A stretch of DNA of 6,883 nt from Ignavibacteriales bacterium (GTDB lineage Bacteria > Bacteroidota > Ignavibacteria > Ignavibacteriales > Melioribacteraceae), in the NCBI GenBank assembly GCA_016929735.1, contig JAFGID010000297.1, positions 1-6,883 on the forward strand, in the 5' to 3' direction. The notes beneath the pieces were generated by a model that worked only from the letters and a program-made list of their open reading frames with translations, was not told the DNA's origin and searched no databases. Shown here one piece after another: positions 1 to 6,868 of the stretch (position 1 is the first letter of the stretch; each line of letters begins with the position of its first letter). A program made the position numbers and the translations under genes.

Positions 1-57
1 ATCACCCTAATTGTGGTTTCATTATTGACTCAAAAGAAAAAAGCAATTCAGTCTTAA
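1..57 (+). CDS. C-terminal tail of an upstream gene (partial, unidentified)
   Basis: Reading from base 1, an open frame gives about 18 residues, ITLIVVSLLTQKKKAIQS, and stops with TAA at 55-57, five bases before an intrinsic terminator. The hydrophobic stretch followed by a lysine-rich tail would fit the end of a membrane protein. The fragment is too short to identify. A second frame, starting at base 3, is also open (HPNCGFIIDSKEK...) but reads on through the terminator hairpin to a stop near 97, so I prefer the first. The stop-then-hairpin arrangement is what is seen; that a gene ends here is inferred. Confidence 0.35.
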   Translation: MTLIVVSLLTQKKKAIQS

Positions 58-62
58 AATTT

Positions 63-87
63 AAAACCCTCGTGATGAGGGTTTTTT
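63..87 (+). terminator. Intrinsic terminator of the upstream gene
   Basis: A perfect 9-bp stem, AAAACCCTC (63-71) with GAGGGTTTT (77-85), has the 5-nt loop GTGAT and ends in a run of six T (82-87). This is a textbook Rho-independent terminator. It separates the upstream gene from the efflux operon, so the operon needs its own promoter. Confidence 0.85.
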
Positions 88-175
88 ATTATCAATTTTA
101 ATCGTATATATAAAAATTAAAATTCTTAAGATTTCAACTACCTTGAACAAAATTATTATTTTTTTTCCGAATAGT

Positions 176-194
176 ATGATATCGAAAATATCAT
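176..194. repeat. Inverted repeat, 7-bp arms
   Basis: ATGATAT (176-182) and ATATCAT (188-194) are perfect inverted copies around CGAAA. The arms are nearly all A/T and no T-run follows on the + strand, so it is a poor terminator. A protein-binding site or chance in AT-rich DNA are both possible. Confidence 0.35.
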
Positions 195-316
195 CTTAAA
201 AAGTTCATTTCTAATATCAAAATTTTTAATTTTTCAAGTCTTATTTTAAGAAACGAAATATGTCATCATTAGAATCCCATTCAATCTATATAATATTATT
301 TACTAATTAAAAATTT

Positions 317-337
317 TTAACTTTAATAAAAAGTTAA
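317..337. repeat. Inverted repeat, 8-bp arms
   Basis: TTAACTTT (317-324) and AAAGTTAA (330-337) are perfect inverted copies separated by five bases. No U-tract follows on the + strand. The composition makes a chance occurrence plausible. Confidence 0.3.
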
Positions 338-440
338 TGATAAAGAGGACGACATTCAATTAAATATAAAATTATGCAACAATTAAATTAAACAAACGTC
401 TTTTTCTATGGTTTTATTCTTTTTTATGTTGAAATAATAT

Positions 441-469
441 TTGGAAGTCATTTAATAGTTATTTATCTT
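441..469 (+). promoter_or_regulatory. Candidate promoter of the efflux operon
   Basis: TTGGAA (441-446) and TATCTT (464-469) are separated by 17 bases, each matching the sigma70-type -35 and -10 consensus at 4 of 6 positions. Transcription would start near 475-477, inside the palindromic operator, leaving a leader of about 27 nt that still contains the AAGGG ribosome-binding site (491-495). An alternative -35 is TTGAAA (429-434) with TAATAG (453-458). If the host is a Bacteroidetes-type bacterium with a different promoter consensus, both assignments weaken. Confidence 0.4.
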
Positions 470-484
470 ACCGACCGGTAGTTA
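469..484. promoter_or_regulatory. Candidate TetR-family operator
   Basis: TACCGACCGGTAGTTA is the one GC-rich island in a very AT-rich leader. It reads as two nested palindromes: TACCG/CGGTA (469-480, 5 of 6 pairs) and a 16-bp dyad centred between 476 and 477 (6 of 8 pairs). Compact ACCGACCGGT-like dyads are a familiar class of TetR-family operator. It ends 18 bases before the repressor start codon and covers the predicted transcription start, so the repressor probably controls its own operon here. Binding is inferred. Confidence 0.6.
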
Positions 485-502
485 TAATTTAAGGGTATTA
501 TT

Positions 503-1093
503 ATGGAACAGGATAAAAAATCAAAAATTCTCATCGCGGCAGCTGAGTTAATTTCCACCGAGGACTATTATAATGTCTCTGTGCGGGAGATTTGTAAGGC
601 TGCCGGAGTAACTAAACCGGTCCTTTATTATTACTTTAAAGATAAAGAAGATGTGTTAGCAGAATTAATCAAAGAAGGACACTCACGTTTTAGAGAGTTG
701 ATTAATAAAAACGTAATTCCTAAATATTCATTTGAAGAAAAAATTGATGGACTGTGCAATGTTTATGTAAATTATGTTGAGAACTATCTTTATCTTATAC
801 GCATTTCTGCTCATGTTCAGATATCTACTCTACCCAACAGAATTAAAAAATTAAGCCTAGAAAAATCTACTGAAATAATGGAAATATTGAAATCTATTTT
901 CACTAAAGGCTTAGAAGAAAAATATTTTGATAAAGGTGCTGATTTAGAAATGCTGGTTTATAGCCTTCTAGCACCTGTTGCAATTTATATTGCACAAAGT
1001 GTGTTATTTAAAAATGATGTTAAACCATTAAAAACTAATTTAAAGAAATATTTTAAATTTTGGAAAACTCAATTCTTAACAAAGAAAAAATAA
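503..1093 (+). CDS. TetR/AcrR-family transcriptional repressor
   Basis: The 196-residue length is usual for a TetR repressor dimer. The N-terminal DNA-binding domain spans about residues 8-55: helix 1 is KILIAAAELIS, the helix-turn-helix is SVREICKAAGVTKPVLYYYF (26-45), with the recognition helix around TKPVLYYY, and the typical KDKEDVLAELI follows. The C-terminal half (about 60-196) is the variable ligand-binding and dimer domain and gives no hint of the ligand. The start ATG has AAGGG (491-495) at a 7-nt spacing. It is the first gene of the operon, 14 nt ahead of the channel gene, with a palindromic operator directly upstream, so autoregulated repression of the efflux genes is the natural reading. 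The family call is firm; the regulatory target is inferred from context. The 5' part is visibly richer in G+C than the 3' part. Confidence 0.93.
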   Translation: MEQDKKSKILIAAAELISTEDYYNVSVREICKAAGVTKPVLYYYFKDKEDVLAELIKEGHSRFRELINKNVIPKYSFEEKIDGLCNVYVNYVENYLYLIRISAHVQISTLPNRIKKLSLEKSTEIMEILKSIFTKGLEEKYFDKGADLEMLVYSLLAPVAIYIAQSVLFKNDVKPLKTNLKKYFKFWKTQFLTKKK

Positions 1094-1095
1094 TC

Positions 1096-1099
1096 GGAG
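1096..1099 (+). promoter_or_regulatory. Ribosome-binding site fixing the channel gene start
   Basis: GGAG lies 8 nt before the ATG at 1108 and just after the repressor stop codon (1091-1093). It supports the 1108 start over the in-frame ATG at 1060, which would put 16 extra residues in front of the signal peptide and overlap the repressor gene by 34 nt. Confidence 0.75.
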
Positions 1100-1107
1100 T
1101 GGTTTTT

Positions 1108-2433
1108 ATGTTCAGATATTTTTTGCTCTTAATTTTATTATCTTCTACCCTAATCGGCCAGCAGAAAAAAATAATCTACTTATCATGGGATGATGTTGTT
1201 GATAAATCCTTAAAGGATAATATTTCAATTCAATCTAAACTTCTTGAAAATGAAATACAAGACTTAGAAGTATGGCAGTCTTACTTAAATTTTTTACCAT
1301 CAATAACTTATCAGGGGGTTGGCGTTCATAATCTTGAACTTCCAAGTATTGTGTTTATGGGACAGAAATTTACAATGGGAACTAATTATTCCTATCAACA
1401 TGCTATTACAGCAACTTTACCATTGTTCACCGGTGGCTCAAGATATTTCAACATTAAGGTTCAAAATTATCTTCAAAAATCATTGAGCGAAGAACTTAAA
1501 GGAAAAGAAGAAGAAGTTGTATTTCAAACCTTACAAGCTTATTATGGAATTATTCTTGCCAATGAACTAAGTACCACCGCTCTTGATGCAGTTGAAGTAG
1601 CTGAATCGAATTTAAAACAAGTTCAACTTTTTTATGATGTAGGAACAGCTACACAACTTGATTTGCAACGCGCACTCGCTCAGTATTATTCAACTATACC
1701 TCAACTTGAAAGTGCTGAATCAAACAGGATTTTAGCATACCAAAATCTTAAGATGTTGTTAGATATCCCTCTGGAAGATTCTGTCGTTGTTATAGATACA
1801 CTATCTACAAAAGATTTTCTTGATAGTTTTAAGCAAACCGAGCTAAATGAATATAAAAATTTATCGCTACAGCATCGAAGTGAATTGAAGTCATTAGGTT
1901 ATCAGATTGATGCATCCAATCAAGGTGAAAATATGGTTCTATCTTCATTCTTTCCAACAATTGTACTTTCAGGTAATTTACAATATCAGGCGTTCACTGA
2001 TGAAAATAATGTACAATGGAAAGATTATTCACGTTCCAAAGCAATCACATTATCAATTTCCTGGCCGCTTTTTGAAGGGGGAAAAAGATATATCAATTAT
2101 CAGATTGCTCAGATAAGGACCGAACAGATGAAATTAATTCAAAAACAAAGTCAAACACAAATATCGTTAGAGGTTGAGCAAAATTTTTACAGATTTAATG
2201 AATCGGTCAAAAATTTACAAAGTCTTGAAGAAGCAATGAAACAGTCAAAAGAAAGCTTAAGATTATCAAATCTTCTCTATGGTGAAGGTATGAGCACTCA
2301 AATTGATATTTTAAATGCACAATTGCTATATAACAGTAGTCGGATACAATATCTTCAAGGAATTTATAATTATAATATTAATCAATTAAAATTACTCAAA
2401 TCAATTGGAAAATTAAATATAATTTGGAATTAG
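1108..2433 (+). CDS. TolC-family outer-membrane efflux channel (OEP)
   Basis: A 441-residue protein starting MFRYFLLLILLSSTLIGQQ, a signal peptide with probable cleavage near Gly17-Gln18 and no lipobox. The mature part has the internal duplication of outer-membrane efflux proteins. Repeat 1 (about 22-220) has LPLFTGGSRY (104-113) and the helical motif YDVGTATQLDLQRALAQ (176-192). Repeat 2 (about 250-434) has WPLFEGGKRY (319-328) and YGEGMSTQIDILNAQ (391-405). Three such subunits form the beta-barrel and the alpha-helical tunnel across the periplasm, through which substrates leave. Start 1108 is chosen for its GGAG site and because it leaves the signal peptide at the N-terminus. The stop is one base from the adaptor ATG, so the two are very likely co-translated. 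The family is certain; the transported substrate is not shown. Confidence 0.93.
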   Translation: MFRYFLLLILLSSTLIGQQKKIIYLSWDDVVDKSLKDNISIQSKLLENEIQDLEVWQSYLNFLPSITYQGVGVHNLELPSIVFMGQKFTMGTNYSYQHAITATLPLFTGGSRYFNIKVQNYLQKSLSEELKGKEEEVVFQTLQAYYGIILANELSTTALDAVEVAESNLKQVQLFYDVGTATQLDLQRALAQYYSTIPQLESAESNRILAYQNLKMLLDIPLEDSVVVIDTLSTKDFLDSFKQTELNEYKNLSLQHRSELKSLGYQIDASNQGENMVLSSFFPTIVLSGNLQYQAFTDENNVQWKDYSRSKAITLSISWPLFEGGKRYINYQIAQIRTEQMKLIQKQSQTQISLEVEQNFYRFNESVKNLQSLEEAMKQSKESLRLSNLLYGEGMSTQIDILNAQLLYNSSRIQYLQGIYNYNINQLKLLKSIGKLNIIWN

Positions 2434-2434
2434 A

Positions 2435-3553
2435 ATGAAAACTAAACTTAAAATTGTTATCTCGTTTTTATTAACAATTTTCCTACTAGTACTTTTAAGT
2501 TGCGGTAGCGAAACTGAAAAACAGGAAGAAGTTGTAGTTCCTGTTAAAGTATATAATGTACAACCTGAATCACTTATTCAGTATTTAAAACTCACTGGTA
2601 CGATCACTGCAGGTAAAGACCAAATACTCTATAGTAAAATGTATGAGCGGATTGAAAAACTTTATGTTAAGGCAGGTGACCGTGTAAGTACAAATCAAAC
2701 AATTGCAAGACAATATAACGCTTCTTTGTCGCAAGGTGTAGAAGTCGCAAAAGCAAATCTTAATAATGCCGAAACACAGTATGAACTTGCAAAACAGAAT
2801 TTCCAACGGATGGAAAGATTGTTTGAGCAACGAGCAATTAGCACACAACAATTTGATCAGGCTTCAGCACAGTTTAAAGCAGCAGGAACAGGATTGGAAG
2901 TAGCTCGGGCGCAATATCATCAGTCATTAGAAAACTATCAGAATAGTATAATAAAATCTCCATTTAGTGGAGTTGTTGCTGCTGTTTTTATTGAACAGAA
3001 TCAAACAGTAAGTACAGGTCAAAAGATTGCTCAAATAATTGATCCATCAACTATGAAATCTAAAATAAAAGTTGCAAGCAGGGATATTAGTTTAATTAAG
3101 ATCGGAAAGGAAGTTGAGGTATCAATACCATCTATTCCAAATAAAAAATATAATGGTAACATAAAAACAATTGACCAGGCAGTTGATCCAGTATCTAAAA
3201 CTCTTGAAATTGAGGTAGTTATTACTGATGCGGATGATAACATTAAATCAGGGATGTATGCTGAGTATATGATTCCAATAAATTCAGTTGAAAGAGCTAA
3301 AGTTGTCCCTGAAACTGCATTATTAAGTCAAACTGAAGTTCAAATAAACAGAGAGACTGGAACACAAGAAACATTAAAACGATATTTCCTGTTTGTTGTT
3401 GAAAATGGAAAAGCTAAGATGAAAGAAGTTCAGGTTGGATTAATTAGTAATAACAGAGTCGAGATAACTGAAGGATTGAATTTTAATGATAAAGTAATTG
3501 TAGTTGGAAATAATATCGTTCAGGATAATCAAAAAGTAAACATTATTGACTAA
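2435..3553 (+). CDS. RND efflux periplasmic adaptor (membrane fusion protein), lipoprotein
   Basis: A 372-residue HlyD/AcrA-type adaptor. Its signal sequence ends in the lipobox LLSC, so Cys23 should be lipidated and anchor the protein to a membrane. A split biotinyl/lipoyl domain follows (about 62-92, with VKAGDRVSTNQTIA, and 170-201, with IIKSPFSGVVAAV). Between its halves lies a coiled-coil hairpin (about 97-168) whose tip holds R125, L129 and S136, with the same spacing as the R-L-S channel-docking triad known from AcrA and MacA. A beta-barrel (about 205-282) and a membrane-proximal domain (about 287-372) complete it. It bridges the pump to the TolC-like channel. Its ATG is one base after the channel stop, with only a weak GGA (2426-2428) upstream, so translational coupling is likely. 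The following pump gene fits this role. Confidence 0.93.
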   Translation: MKTKLKIVISFLLTIFLLVLLSCGSETEKQEEVVVPVKVYNVQPESLIQYLKLTGTITAGKDQILYSKMYERIEKLYVKAGDRVSTNQTIARQYNASLSQGVEVAKANLNNAETQYELAKQNFQRMERLFEQRAISTQQFDQASAQFKAAGTGLEVARAQYHQSLENYQNSIIKSPFSGVVAAVFIEQNQTVSTGQKIAQIIDPSTMKSKIKVASRDISLIKIGKEVEVSIPSIPNKKYNGNIKTIDQAVDPVSKTLEIEVVITDADDNIKSGMYAEYMIPINSVERAKVVPETALLSQTEVQINRETGTQETLKRYFLFVVENGKAKMKEVQVGLISNNRVEITEGLNFNDKVIVVGNNIVQDNQKVNIID

Positions 3554-3567
3554 GGATTTATAACATC

Positions 3568-6500
3568 ATGCTGCTATCAAAATTTTCAATAAAAAGGCGT
3601 ATTACATTGATAATGTTTTATGCTATAATAATTGCGTTTAGTTTTTTTGCATTTACTCAATTAAAGGTCGATTTTTTCCCTGATATCCAATTCCCAATCG
3701 CAGGGGTAATAACAAACTATTCAGGAGTTGGACCACAGGATATTGAAACAGTAATCACACGTCCGCTTGAGGAAGCTATGGCATCTGTTAAAAATATTAA
3801 AAAAGTAAATTCGCAATCGTTTACAGGTGCATCAATTATTATGCTTGAATTCAATTATGGTACTGATATGAATCAGGCAGAAATAGATATAAGAAAAGGT
3901 ATTGATTTAATAAGAGATTATCTTCCACAAGAATCTACTGAACCGCTCGTTTTCGTTTTCGATCCTTCAATGATGCCAATAATGTATCTCAGCATTAGTT
4001 CTCCATATCTGGGGCAATCAGAGCTTAGAAATCTTGCTGACGAGAGAATCGAACCTATGTTTGAAAGAATTTCAGGCGTTGCCTCGGTTACCACTATGGG
4101 AGGACTTGAAAGGCAAATAAACGTCTATATGGACCCTACGCTATTAGCTGCTTATAATATCTCCCCTCGAGAAGTTACCTATGCCCTCCAAACAGGAAGA
4201 GGTATTCAACCGGGAGGGACATTAAAAACTGATGAAAAGACATATCAATTAATTGTTATGAGTGAATATACTTCACTCGAACACATTAAGAAAACAACTA
4301 TCGCCGTGAGAGGTGGTAAATCAATATACGTTGAAGACGTAGCCGTAGTAGAAGATGGATATAAGGAAGCATCGACAGAAGTACGTGCTGATTTCGGTGA
4401 AGGAATAATGATATTGCTTAACAAACAATCCGATGCTAACACAATACAAACCACTGAGGAAATAAGAAAAGAAATACCTGAAATGTTAAAAAGACTTCCA
4501 CAAGGTACAAAGATATCCATTGTTTGGGCTCAGGCTGATTTTATCACACGCTCAATAAATAATCTAAAAAATTCAGCCATAATTGCTTTTATATTAGCTT
4601 TCTTTGTAATCTATTTCTTTTTAAGAAATATTCGTGGAAGTATCATTATGGGCATATCAATGCCGATTTCTGTTATAACTACTTTTGCAGTTTTATACTT
4701 AAGTAATATCACGTTGAATATTATCTCGATGGCGGGACTAGCACTTGCAATTGGAATGCTTGTGGATAATTCAATCGTTGTGCTCGAAAATATTTTCAGG
4801 CACAGGGAGATGGGGAAAAGTAGGGTTGATGCCGCTGATGCTGGGGCATCTGAAGTTGGGATGGCTATTACTGCATCTACGCTTACTACAATAGCTGTAT
4901 TCTTGCCTGTCTTATTTGTTCCTAATGTAATTGGTCAATTATTCAGAGATTTAGTACTTACAATTACATTTAGTTTACTTGTATCATTAGTTGTTGCGCT
5001 GACACTTGTACCAATGATGTCTTCTAACATTTTGGAAATAGAGAGAAGCGACACAAATAGTTGGTTTGACAGATTCAAAAGAAAAGTTGGTAACTACATT
5101 GATAAACTAACCTCATTTTATAATAAAATATTAAAGTGGTCATTAAGAAGAAGAAAAACAGTCTTATTAATTGTAACCATAATGTTTATTTTATCAGTTA
5201 CATTGGGTGTATTAGCAGGTGGTGAATTTTTGCCACAATCAGACCAGGGCTTTATTAATTTTACTGTCGAAACTACAACTGGTAACCCAATTGAGAAGAC
5301 CAGAGTAATAGCTTATGAATTGGAGGATATTGTAAAAGATGTCATTAAGCCAGAAGAACTCGAACATGTATCTTTTATGTTTGGTGAAAGAGAAGGACTT
5401 TCTGCATTTGGTACTACAGAGAACACTATTGAAACGTTTATCAAGTTGAAATCTGTAAAAGAAAGGAACAGAAGTCAATTTGAAATTTCTGATTTACTAA
5501 GAAAACGACTTGATGAAATTCCCGGTATAACTTATAAATTCCAAGAACAAGGTGGTTTTTCAATGGAGAAACCAATAGAAGTAAAAATAATTGGATTTAA
5601 CATTGATGGTGCTTTAAAAATCGCAAATGAAATAAAAGCCAAAATGCAGAAAATTCAAGGTTTTGTTGATTTAGAAATAAATATTAAAGAAACTACTCCT
5701 GAATTACAGGTTCATCTTAATTACAACTTACTGAATGATTATAACCTTACAACGATGCAAGTTGCATCAAATATTTCAACTGCCATTCAAGGTACTGTTG
5801 TTGCCCGACTTCGAGAGAAGGGAGACGAATTTGATATCAGGGTCCAGTATGCAAAAGAATTCCGAAATCAAAAGGAATCACTTGAAAGAATTCAGATACC
5901 TTTATCAAGTGGTGGAATGGTTTCGTTGAGTGAAATTGCAGAAATTAAAGAAGAAAAATCTGCACCTACTATTTTTAGAGAGAATCAAAACAGATATGTA
6001 TCAGTAGGAGCAAGTTTATCTGGACTTGAACTTTCAAAAGCAGTTGCAGATGTTGAAAATATAATTAATGAAACACCAATTCCATCAGAATATCAAGTAA
6101 TTATAGGTGGTTCTGCTGAAGATCAACAAGAAGCATTTTTTTATTTGGGCATTGCTTTCTTAGTGGCAATACTTTTGGTTTACATGATAATGGCTGCTCA
6201 ATTCGAATCATTAGTTGACCCGTTTATTATTATTCTCACTGTTCCACTAGCTGTAATCGGTGTTTTTCCTTTTCTATTCATTACTGGGACATCGGTTAGT
6301 GTAATGGCTCTAGTTGGTCTTGTAATGCTTGTCGGTATTGCAGTAAATAATGGAATTGTCTTAGTTGACTACATCAATCAACAAAGACGAAGTGGAATGG
6401 AATTATACCAAGCCGTAGAAGCAGGAAGTGTTGCAAGAATGAGACCTGTATTGATGACAGCATTAACAACGATACTTGGAATGATCCCACTTGCGCTTGA

Positions 6501-6708
6501 ACTTGGTGAGGGCGCTGAAACTTGGGCTCCACTTGCTCGAGCTGTAATCGGAGGTTTAACTGCAACAACTCTACTCACTCTTGTTGTTATCCCAATTATT
6601 TATATTATTTTTGAAAGAGCAGGTGATAGAGTCAAAAATTTTATTAAAGAAATAAAAGAAAAGAGAAAAAAAGAAGTTAAGAAAAAATTTAGATTACAAA
6701 AGCGTTAA
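3568..6708 (+). CDS. AcrB-like RND efflux pump, inner-membrane permease (HAE-type)
   Basis: At 1046 residues this is full length for the AcrB family. It has the expected duplicated plan: TM1 (about 10-32), a periplasmic porter/docking loop (33-333), TM2-6 (about 334-484), TM7 (about 530-550), a second periplasmic loop (551-856), TM8-12 (about 857-1014), then a basic cytoplasmic tail. TM4 carries GMLVDNSIVVLEN (D400, N401, E407) and TM10 GIAVNNGIVLVDY (N927). TM11 starts RMRPVLMT (R957, T964), matching AcrB R971 and T978. The pump is a trimeric proton-driven antiporter. The DFG...VDGAVV signature of heavy-metal CzcA pumps is absent, so a drug, lipid or other hydrophobic substrate is more likely, though none is proven. 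AAGGA (3552-3556) overlaps the adaptor stop, with a rather long 11-nt spacing to ATG. Relative to AcrB, N401 replaces D408 and N927 replaces K940. Confidence 0.95.
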   Translation: MLLSKFSIKRRITLIMFYAIIIAFSFFAFTQLKVDFFPDIQFPIAGVITNYSGVGPQDIETVITRPLEEAMASVKNIKKVNSQSFTGASIIMLEFNYGTDMNQAEIDIRKGIDLIRDYLPQESTEPLVFVFDPSMMPIMYLSISSPYLGQSELRNLADERIEPMFERISGVASVTTMGGLERQINVYMDPTLLAAYNISPREVTYALQTGRGIQPGGTLKTDEKTYQLIVMSEYTSLEHIKKTTIAVRGGKSIYVEDVAVVEDGYKEASTEVRADFGEGIMILLNKQSDANTIQTTEEIRKEIPEMLKRLPQGTKISIVWAQADFITRSINNLKNSAIIAFILAFFVIYFFLRNIRGSIIMGISMPISVITTFAVLYLSNITLNIISMAGLALAIGMLVDNSIVVLENIFRHREMGKSRVDAADAGASEVGMAITASTLTTIAVFLPVLFVPNVIGQLFRDLVLTITFSLLVSLVVALTLVPMMSSNILEIERSDTNSWFDRFKRKVGNYIDKLTSFYNKILKWSLRRRKTVLLIVTIMFILSVTLGVLAGGEFLPQSDQGFINFTVETTTGNPIEKTRVIAYELEDIVKDVIKPEELEHVSFMFGEREGLSAFGTTENTIETFIKLKSVKERNRSQFEISDLLRKRLDEIPGITYKFQEQGGFSMEKPIEVKIIGFNIDGALKIANEIKAKMQKIQGFVDLEINIKETTPELQVHLNYNLLNDYNLTTMQVASNISTAIQGTVVARLREKGDEFDIRVQYAKEFRNQKESLERIQIPLSSGGMVSLSEIAEIKEEKSAPTIFRENQNRYVSVGASLSGLELSKAVADVENIINETPIPSEYQVIIGGSAEDQQEAFFYLGIAFLVAILLVYMIMAAQFESLVDPFIIILTVPLAVIGVFPFLFITGTSVSVMALVGLVMLVGIAVNNGIVLVDYINQQRRSGMELYQAVEAGSVARMRPVLMTALTTILGMIPLALELGEGAETWAPLARAVIGGLTATTLLTLVVIPIIYIIFERAGDRVKNFIKEIKEKRKKEVKKKFRLQKR

Positions 6709-6725
6709 TGTTATAAATATAACAT
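6708..6725. repeat. AT-rich hairpin at the pump stop codon
   Basis: ATGTTAT (6708-6714) and ATAACAT (6719-6725) form a perfect 7-bp inverted repeat with an AAAT loop, beginning on the last base of the pump stop codon. No T-run follows, so it is not a good terminator. It could protect the transcript's 3' end or be chance. Confidence 0.35.
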
Positions 6726-6782
6726 GCCACCATTGAATAAAATTGATTGTAGCTTGATTCTATAAATAAAATTAAAAATAAA

Positions 6783-6806
6783 AAAGCCTGAAATCTTTCA
6801 GGCTTT
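6783..6806. terminator. Bidirectional intrinsic terminator between operon and tRNA
   Basis: AAAGCCTGAAA (6783-6793) and TTTCAGGCTTT (6796-6806) are perfect 11-base inverted copies around TC. On the - strand the hairpin runs straight into TTTTTTATTTTT (complement of 6785-6774), a strong U-tract suited to ending the tRNA transcript. On the + strand only the three T of the stem follow, then AACTTTG, so termination of the efflux operon here should be weaker. Confidence 0.8.
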
Positions 6807-6813
6807 AACTTTG

Positions 6814-6868
6814 TAGCGGGGCTAGGACTTGAACCTAGAACCTTCGGGTTATGAGCCCGACGAGCTAC
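6814..6868 (-). tRNA. Initiator-type tRNA-Met(CAT), 5' part missing or interrupted
   Basis: Read on the - strand, the 3' three-quarters of a tRNA is intact. It has the D-stem 3' strand GCTC (6865-6862), an anticodon stem TCGGG/CCCGA (6860-6856, 6848-6844) around loop CTCATAA (anticodon CAT at 6853-6851), a 5-nt variable loop, a T-arm CTAGG-TTCAAGT-CCTAG (6838-6822) and the acceptor 3' strand CCCCGCT (6821-6815) with discriminator A at 6814. CCA is not encoded. Three consecutive G:C pairs next to the anticodon loop are the hallmark of initiator tRNA. Upstream of GTAGCTC the expected D-stem GAGC, the conserved G18 and the 5' acceptor strand are not found; the sequence changes to a palindrome at 6869. 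The anticodon call is firm; whether the gene is functional is open. Confidence 0.8.

Larger units (their letters stand above)
88..468. other. AT-rich intergenic region without a recognisable gene
   Basis: About 380 bases between the upstream terminator and the operator. I see no convincing coding frame or RNA gene on either strand. It contains two A/T-rich inverted repeats (176-194 and 317-337), the 8-bp palindrome TCTTAAGA (124-131) and many short A and T runs. Candidate promoter elements lie only at its right end, next to the repressor gene. The rest may be spacer, or may hold binding sites for other regulators. Confidence 0.6.

Noticed and set aside
3..98. Alternative open frame for the upstream partial gene
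   Set aside because: It reads through the strong terminator hairpin. The frame from base 1 stops just before it, which is the usual arrangement.
483..488. Perfect TATAAT hexamer just upstream of the repressor
   Set aside because: Transcription would begin near 495, removing the AAGGG ribosome-binding site from the message, and no good -35 lies 17 bases upstream. It is more likely the AT-rich edge of the operator.
1060..1107. Earlier in-frame ATG for the channel gene
   Set aside because: It would overlap the repressor by 34 nt, bury the signal peptide behind 16 polar residues and lacks a clear ribosome-binding site. The ATG at 1108 has GGAG at 8 nt.
2585..2851. Antisense open frame inside the adaptor gene
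   Set aside because: It is wholly contained within a well-supported gene, has no recognisable domain and no ribosome-binding site that stands out. The same holds for antisense frames at 3031-3243, 4245-4520, 5239-5478 and 6374-6578, and for + strand frames at 1907-2116 and 5735-5929.
3568..6708. Heavy-metal (CzcA/CusA-type) RND pump
   Set aside because: The TM4 motif reads GMLVDNSIVVLEN rather than the DFG...VDGAVV type of metal pumps, and no metal-binding His or Met clusters are apparent in the adaptor.
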